Shown: positions 60,957 through 64,000 of the stretch, piece after piece
Layout of the letters: each line of letters opens with the position of its first letter
Position numbering within the stretch: the stretch's first letter is position 1
Assembly: GCF_030160715.1 (NCBI RefSeq)
Contig: NZ_BSOW01000018.1
Location: 124,001-188,000, forward strand
Length of the DNA stretch: 64,000 nucleotides
From: Bradyrhizobium iriomotense
GTDB taxonomy: Bacteria > Pseudomonadota > Alphaproteobacteria > Rhizobiales > Xanthobacteraceae
Direction: 5' to 3'
Notes under the pieces: generated by a model
Told to the model about the DNA's origin: nothing
The model's input: the letters and a program-made list of their open reading frames with translations, nothing else
Database searches by the model: none
Made by a program: the position numbers and the translations under genes

Positions 60957-61507
60957 CGGCGCTTGGCTCCGGTGAAGGGAAGGGCGAGCTGCACGATGAT
61001 CTGCACGCAAAGCAGGCTCATGCCGAGCGCCATCAGGCTGTAGGGAATGGCGAGCGGCGGCGACCACATCGAATTCGAGACCTGGCCGTCGACATAGGCC
61101 TCATGCGTCAATGTCCAGGACTTCCAGGTGAAGAAGGCGCAGAACAGCAGCGTCACGGCGTCGACCAGCCAGAGCCGGATCCTGTTCGCGAGCGGCGACA
61201 ACAGCCCGACAAAGGCCTCGATGCCGATATGGCCGCGATGCTGCTGCACATAGGCCGCCGTCATGAAGGTCGCGCCGACCAGCAGGAACACGGCCGCCTC
61301 GTCCTGCCAGTAATTGGCAGCCTTGAAGAGGGCGCGGCTGAGCACGCTGTAGCTCAGGATCGCGCAGGCCGCGACCAGCGCGACCGCTGCCAGCACGACG
61401 ACCATGCTGTTGAGGACGGCGAGACCGCGATCGAGCACCGCCGCAAGCCCGTGGCGTACGGCGGCATCGACCGGTTCGTCACGATCCGGAAGCGGACCGT
61501 GCATCAT
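60953..61507 (-). CDS. TRAP transporter small permease (DctQ type)
   Basis: This 184-residue four-helix membrane protein has the DctQ pattern: LSRALFKAANYWQDEAAVFL, LVGATFMTAAYVQQHRGHIG, then IEAFVGLLSP and YSLMALGMSLLCVQIIVQLA. Its ATG at 61507 overlaps the binding-protein stop (ATGA), and its stop overlaps the DctM-like start, so all three genes are coupled. Confidence 0.92.
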   Translation of the reverse strand: MMHGPLPDRDEPVDAAVRHGLAAVLDRGLAVLNSMVVVLAAVALVAACAILSYSVLSRALFKAANYWQDEAAVFLLVGATFMTAAYVQQHRGHIGIEAFVGLLSPLANRIRLWLVDAVTLLFCAFFTWKSWTLTHEAYVDGQVSNSMWSPPLAIPYSLMALGMSLLCVQIIVQLALPFTGAKRR

Positions 61508-62526
61508 GCCGAGACTTCGGTGGCAAGCTTCAGAAGGTTCGCGGCGGTCGCGGTCTTCGCGCCATAGTCCTTCCAGGCGGTATCGCGGGCGATCTCGCGC
61601 CACTTGCCGACGGTCGCCGCGTCGAGCTTGCTGACCTTGGCGCCGGCCTTCTCGTAGACCTTGGCGACCTCGATGTCGTCGTCCTGCGCGCCCTTGCGGC
61701 CGAAGGCTTCGAGCTCGGTGCCGACCGCAAGCAAAATGTCCTGATGGTTCTTCGGCAGCTTGTCGAAGATCGCCTTCGACATCATCAAGGGCTCGAGCAT
61801 GAACCAGTAGGAGGCGCCGGCGCCCGAGGTCAGCGACTTCGCGACCTCCTCGAGGCGGAAGGAGATCAGGCTGGTTGAGGAAGTGATGCCGGCATCGCAC
61901 GCGCCAGTCTGCATTGCCGCGTAGATTTCGTTCGAGGGCACCGAGAGCACCGAGGCGCCCGCGGTTTGCAGCACCATGTCCATCTCGCGCGAGCCGCCGC
62001 GCACCTTCATGCCCTTGGCATCTTCAGGCGCAACGATCGGCTTGGAGCGACTGGCGACACCGCCGGCCTGCCAGACCCAGGTGAGCAGGATGATGCCCTT
62101 GTCTGCGAGGAAGTCGGAGAGCGCCTTGCCAACCGGCGCCTTCTTCCAGCGCATGCCCTGGTCATAGGTCGTGACGAGACCCGGCATCAGGCCGATGTTG
62201 GTCTCCGGCAGTTCGCCGCCGGCATAGGGCATCGGATAGAGCGAGATGTCGAGCGCACCCTTGCGCATCGCGGAGAACTGCGCGTTGGTCTTGATAAGCG
62301 AGGAGTTCGGATAGATCTCGGCGGCGATATCGCCTTTGCTGCGCTTTGCGACCTCGGCGGCGAACATGCGGCAGAGACGATCGCGGAAGTCGCCCTTGTC
62401 GATCGTGCCGCCGGGGAATTGGTGCGAAATCTTCAGCGTGGTTGCGGCATGTGCGGTCCCGGTGCCGAAACGGAGAATGGCGGGCGCGGCAACAGCCGTG
62501 GCGAGAAGGTGACGACGCGTGAACAT
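61504..62526 (-). CDS. TRAP transporter substrate-binding protein (DctP type)
   Basis: The 340-residue periplasmic receptor has a twin-arginine-like signal (MFTRRHLLATAVAAPAILRF). LKISHQFPGGTIDKGDFRDR, FAAEVAKRSKGDIAAEIYPN, SAMRKGALDISLYPMPYAGG, then GMKVRGGSREMDMVLQTAGA, with the conserved Arg that usually ligates a carboxylate (MKVRG), and VPSNEIYAAMQTGACDAGIT follow. The substrate is probably an organic or keto acid. The neighbouring leucine/isovalerate pathway suggests a branched-chain keto acid, but this is inference. Confidence 0.92.
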   Translation of the reverse strand: MFTRRHLLATAVAAPAILRFGTGTAHAATTLKISHQFPGGTIDKGDFRDRLCRMFAAEVAKRSKGDIAAEIYPNSSLIKTNAQFSAMRKGALDISLYPMPYAGGELPETNIGLMPGLVTTYDQGMRWKKAPVGKALSDFLADKGIILLTWVWQAGGVASRSKPIVAPEDAKGMKVRGGSREMDMVLQTAGASVLSVPSNEIYAAMQTGACDAGITSSTSLISFRLEEVAKSLTSGAGASYWFMLEPLMMSKAIFDKLPKNHQDILLAVGTELEAFGRKGAQDDDIEVAKVYEKAGAKVSKLDAATVGKWREIARDTAWKDYGAKTATAANLLKLATEVSA

Positions 62527-62865
62527 GGAATGATCCCTTTGAACGGTTCTTGATGATTGGGTCTTGAGGCCGACGTTTAGGCCTATTCTAGCCGGTCTTT
62601 CGCCCGATATTCTCTAATCTGATAGTTCGAGAGCGAATGCGGCGGCAAGTCGCGGTGGCGCGGATGTTGCGCTGCACACTCGCTCTCAGGTTCCGCGCAC
62701 TAGCATGGTTCACGCGGGCGAAATTGTGTCGGGCTGGAAACGGAAACGGGGCGAGGGCCCGGAAAAAATTCGATCGCCCGTGTAACAACGGGGTCGGCCG
62801 TCCCGTCGAGCAGGAATAGCGGCATCCGTCGCTGGCAACCACCACCCTCGAAGGGAAGATGAACC
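62527..62865. other. 340-bp spacer without a gene
   Basis: This is the divergent spacer between the TRAP operon and the MXKDX-repeat gene. It should contain both promoters. The minus and plus frames across it lack start signals and family character. No palindrome strong enough to call as an operator was seen. Confidence 0.5.
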
Positions 62866-63108
62866 ATGACCATTCGCACCCGCATCGCGCTCGGCGTCTC
62901 CGCTGCCGCTCTCTCGCTCAGCCTTGCGCTCGCACCCGCAGCCTTCGCTCAGGACAAGATGGGTAAGGACGACGGCATGATGAAGAAGGACACGATGTCC
63001 AAGGACGGCATGAAGAAGGATGCCATGTCGAAGGACGACGGCATGAAGAAGGATACGATGTCCAAGGATGGCATGAAGAAAGACGACGGCATGATGAAGA
63101 AGAACTGA
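62866..63108 (+). CDS. Exported pentapeptide MXKDX repeat protein
   Basis: The 80-residue protein has a signal peptide (GVSAAALSLSLALAPAAFAQ). About ten tandem units built on Met-x-Lys-Asp-x (KMGKDD, MMKKDT, MSKDG, MKKDA, MSKDD and similar) follow, ending MMKKN. This matches the small family known as the pentapeptide MXKDX repeat protein. The mature part is only Met, Lys, Asp, Gly, Ser, Thr and Ala, with no hydrophobic core, so it is likely disordered. GAAGGGAAG precedes the ATG. Function unknown. Confidence 0.88.
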   Translation: MTIRTRIALGVSAAALSLSLALAPAAFAQDKMGKDDGMMKKDTMSKDGMKKDAMSKDDGMKKDTMSKDGMKKDDGMMKKN

Positions 63109-63123
63109 TCGCACCGTCATCGT

Positions 63124-63159
63124 CAGTCCGGGGCGCGCGACGGCGCGAGCCCCGGACTG
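63124..63159. terminator. Terminator hairpin between convergent genes
   Basis: CAGTCCGGGGC (63124-63134) and GCCCCGGACTG (63149-63159) are perfect 11-bp arms around a GC-rich 14-nt loop that can itself pair partly. It is 15 nt after the MXKDX gene stop and there is no T-run. Confidence 0.7.
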
Positions 63160-63236
63160 CGCAACGACACATTGCGGACTCGATGCGGTTGGGCTCGCGC
63201 TTGGCGCGGTCCCATCGCATGGCTCCGGTGTGACAG

Positions 63237-63590
63237 TTACTTCCGCTTGCCCTTGGCCTTGCGTGCGGCATAGCGCGCGTCGCGCTTCGCCTTCTGCTCG
63301 GCTTCGAGCTCGGCCAGCCTTGTGGCGGCCTCCTCGGCCTCGCGAGCAATTCGCGCGGCTTCCGTAGCCGCGGCCTCTTCCTCACGCCGCTTCTGCTCGG
63401 CCTTTTCTGCCTCCCGTGCCGACTTTATCTCGGCACGCTTGGCGGCAACCGCCTCGCGCTCGGCGCGTCGCGCCGCAACCGCGGGATCGTCAGGCCCGGG
63501 CTGGGATTTGAACTTGTTCAAAAGATTTTTGCGGGCGTCCTGTGCCGCCTTTTGCCGGTCTGCGAAGCCGGGTTCCCTGAATCCACTCAT
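63237..63590 (-). CDS. DUF6481-like coiled-coil protein
   Basis: The 117-residue, highly charged protein starts MSGFREPGFADRQKAAQDAR then KNLLNKFKSQPGPDDPAV, the conserved N-terminal segment. A long Ala/Glu/Lys/Arg helix (AVAAKRAEIKSAREAEKAEQ ... RYAARKAKGKRK), predicted coiled coil, follows. Similar proteins are broadly present in Hyphomicrobiales. The role is not established; nucleic-acid binding by the basic C-terminus is possible. Confidence 0.82.
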   Translation of the reverse strand: MSGFREPGFADRQKAAQDARKNLLNKFKSQPGPDDPAVAARRAEREAVAAKRAEIKSAREAEKAEQKRREEEAAATEAARIAREAEEAATRLAELEAEQKAKRDARYAARKAKGKRK

Positions 63591-63858
63591 CGAACGAGCC
63601 TTGTCTTCCTCGCTTTCAATCCTACATCATCGCTTGTGGGTGCGGCGGCCGCGAACCAACGCGCGCCGCGCGACGAACAAGCGTGTACATCTATGCGCGT
63701 CGCGAAGCCACCCATAATCGCAGCCTATCAGGTCGCGAAAAATCGCTGGAATCGCCGATCTTTCGTAGTCCGGAAAAACTGCCGAATTGTGATCCCTCTA
63801 ACAAGGGAGCACGGGGGCGGCGCCTAGTGTCCGCACCGAGACGAACGGAGCTACGGCG

Positions 63859-64000
63859 ATGACTATTTTCGGGCTGTCCCTGCGATCACTTGCGATCACG
63901 TTTGCGACAGTGGCACTCGCCGGCGTTGCCGTTTTCCTGGCCCAGCCCAAGCCGGTCGAAAGCGGCTTGCTTGGCGCCGAATGGCAGTGCAGCCGGACGG
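63859..64000 (+). CDS. Start of an exported or membrane-anchored protein (3' truncated by window edge)
   Basis: A frame opens with MTIFGLSLRSLAITFATVAL then AGVAVFLAQPKPVESGLLGA, a signal or anchor segment, and continues EWQCSRT to the window end. CGGAGCTACGGCG precedes the ATG. The visible part is not enough to identify a family. The spacer 63591-63858 shows no gene. Confidence 0.55.
   Translation, partial: MTIFGLSLRSLAITFATVALAGVAVFLAQPKPVESGLLGAEWQCSRT

Noticed and set aside
59505..61043. 512-codon plus-strand frame opposite the TRAP large permease
   Set aside because: It begins inside the dispersed repeat and is Gln/His/Arg/Asp-rich, the mirror of a hydrophobic membrane protein.
62866..63108. 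MXKDX DNA repeats as a CRISPR-like array
   Set aside because: The units are short, contiguous and in-frame codon repeats without spacers; they encode the protein repeats.

Overview
The window looks like a chromosomal segment of a Bradyrhizobium-type alphaproteobacterium (order Hyphomicrobiales). The evidence is high-GC coding sequence, the order aminotransferase-hom-glpX...recJ, a class I PHA synthase, an NDUFS4-like complex I subunit, an OpgC protein, many 25-90 residue proteins, and several intergenic inverted repeats of the type scattered through such genomes. I see no insertion sequence, phage gene cluster, CRISPR array or rRNA. Two tRNA genes are present: Glu(UUC) at 41221-41295 and Pro(UGG) at 48530-48606. 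All identifications are by reading the sequence; no database search was run.

Layout. 0-8 kb holds core metabolism: argC, a MAPEG protein, phaC, a small lipoprotein, a class I aminotransferase followed by homoserine dehydrogenase, and glpX. 8-14 kb is an accessory block (HAD hydrolase, GST, ASCH protein, small secreted proteins, a soluble chemotaxis-like sensor) lying between glpX and recJ. 14-24 kb carries recJ, an SDR, a class II aldolase, a lytic transglycosylase, a divergent marR/ahpD-like pair with a visible operator, a cupin, an amino-acid binding protein and an M23 peptidase. 23.4-26.3 kb is the EF-P module: efp divergent from epmA-epmB, which encode the two enzymes that place beta-lysine on EF-P. 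26.6-27.9 kb is a DAHP synthase gene with an aromatic-rich leader peptide, a terminator and a competing antiterminator, i.e. a transcription attenuator. This is the most striking regulatory element in the window.

28-31 kb contains HdeD-like and PrsW-like membrane proteins and small genes. 31.4-39.4 kb is a self-contained catabolic module: an oligopeptide-type ABC importer (binding protein, two permeases, two ATPases) ending in an RpiR regulator, divergent from an amidohydrolase, with palindromic operator-like sites between them. 39.4-51 kb is accessory: tRNA-Glu, PilZ, a short porin-like protein, GST, glyoxalase, a GrlR-like protein, many tiny membrane proteins, a sirtuin, a double cold-shock protein, a DUF192 protein, tRNA-Pro and OpgC.

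51.6-64 kb holds the complex I accessory subunit, an Lrp regulator, and an AraC regulator divergent from the leucine/isovalerate degradation genes (isovaleryl-CoA dehydrogenase, both methylcrotonyl-CoA carboxylase subunits, HMG-CoA lyase). These are followed by a convergent three-gene TRAP transporter, a MXKDX-repeat protein, a coiled-coil DUF6481-like protein and the start of another gene.
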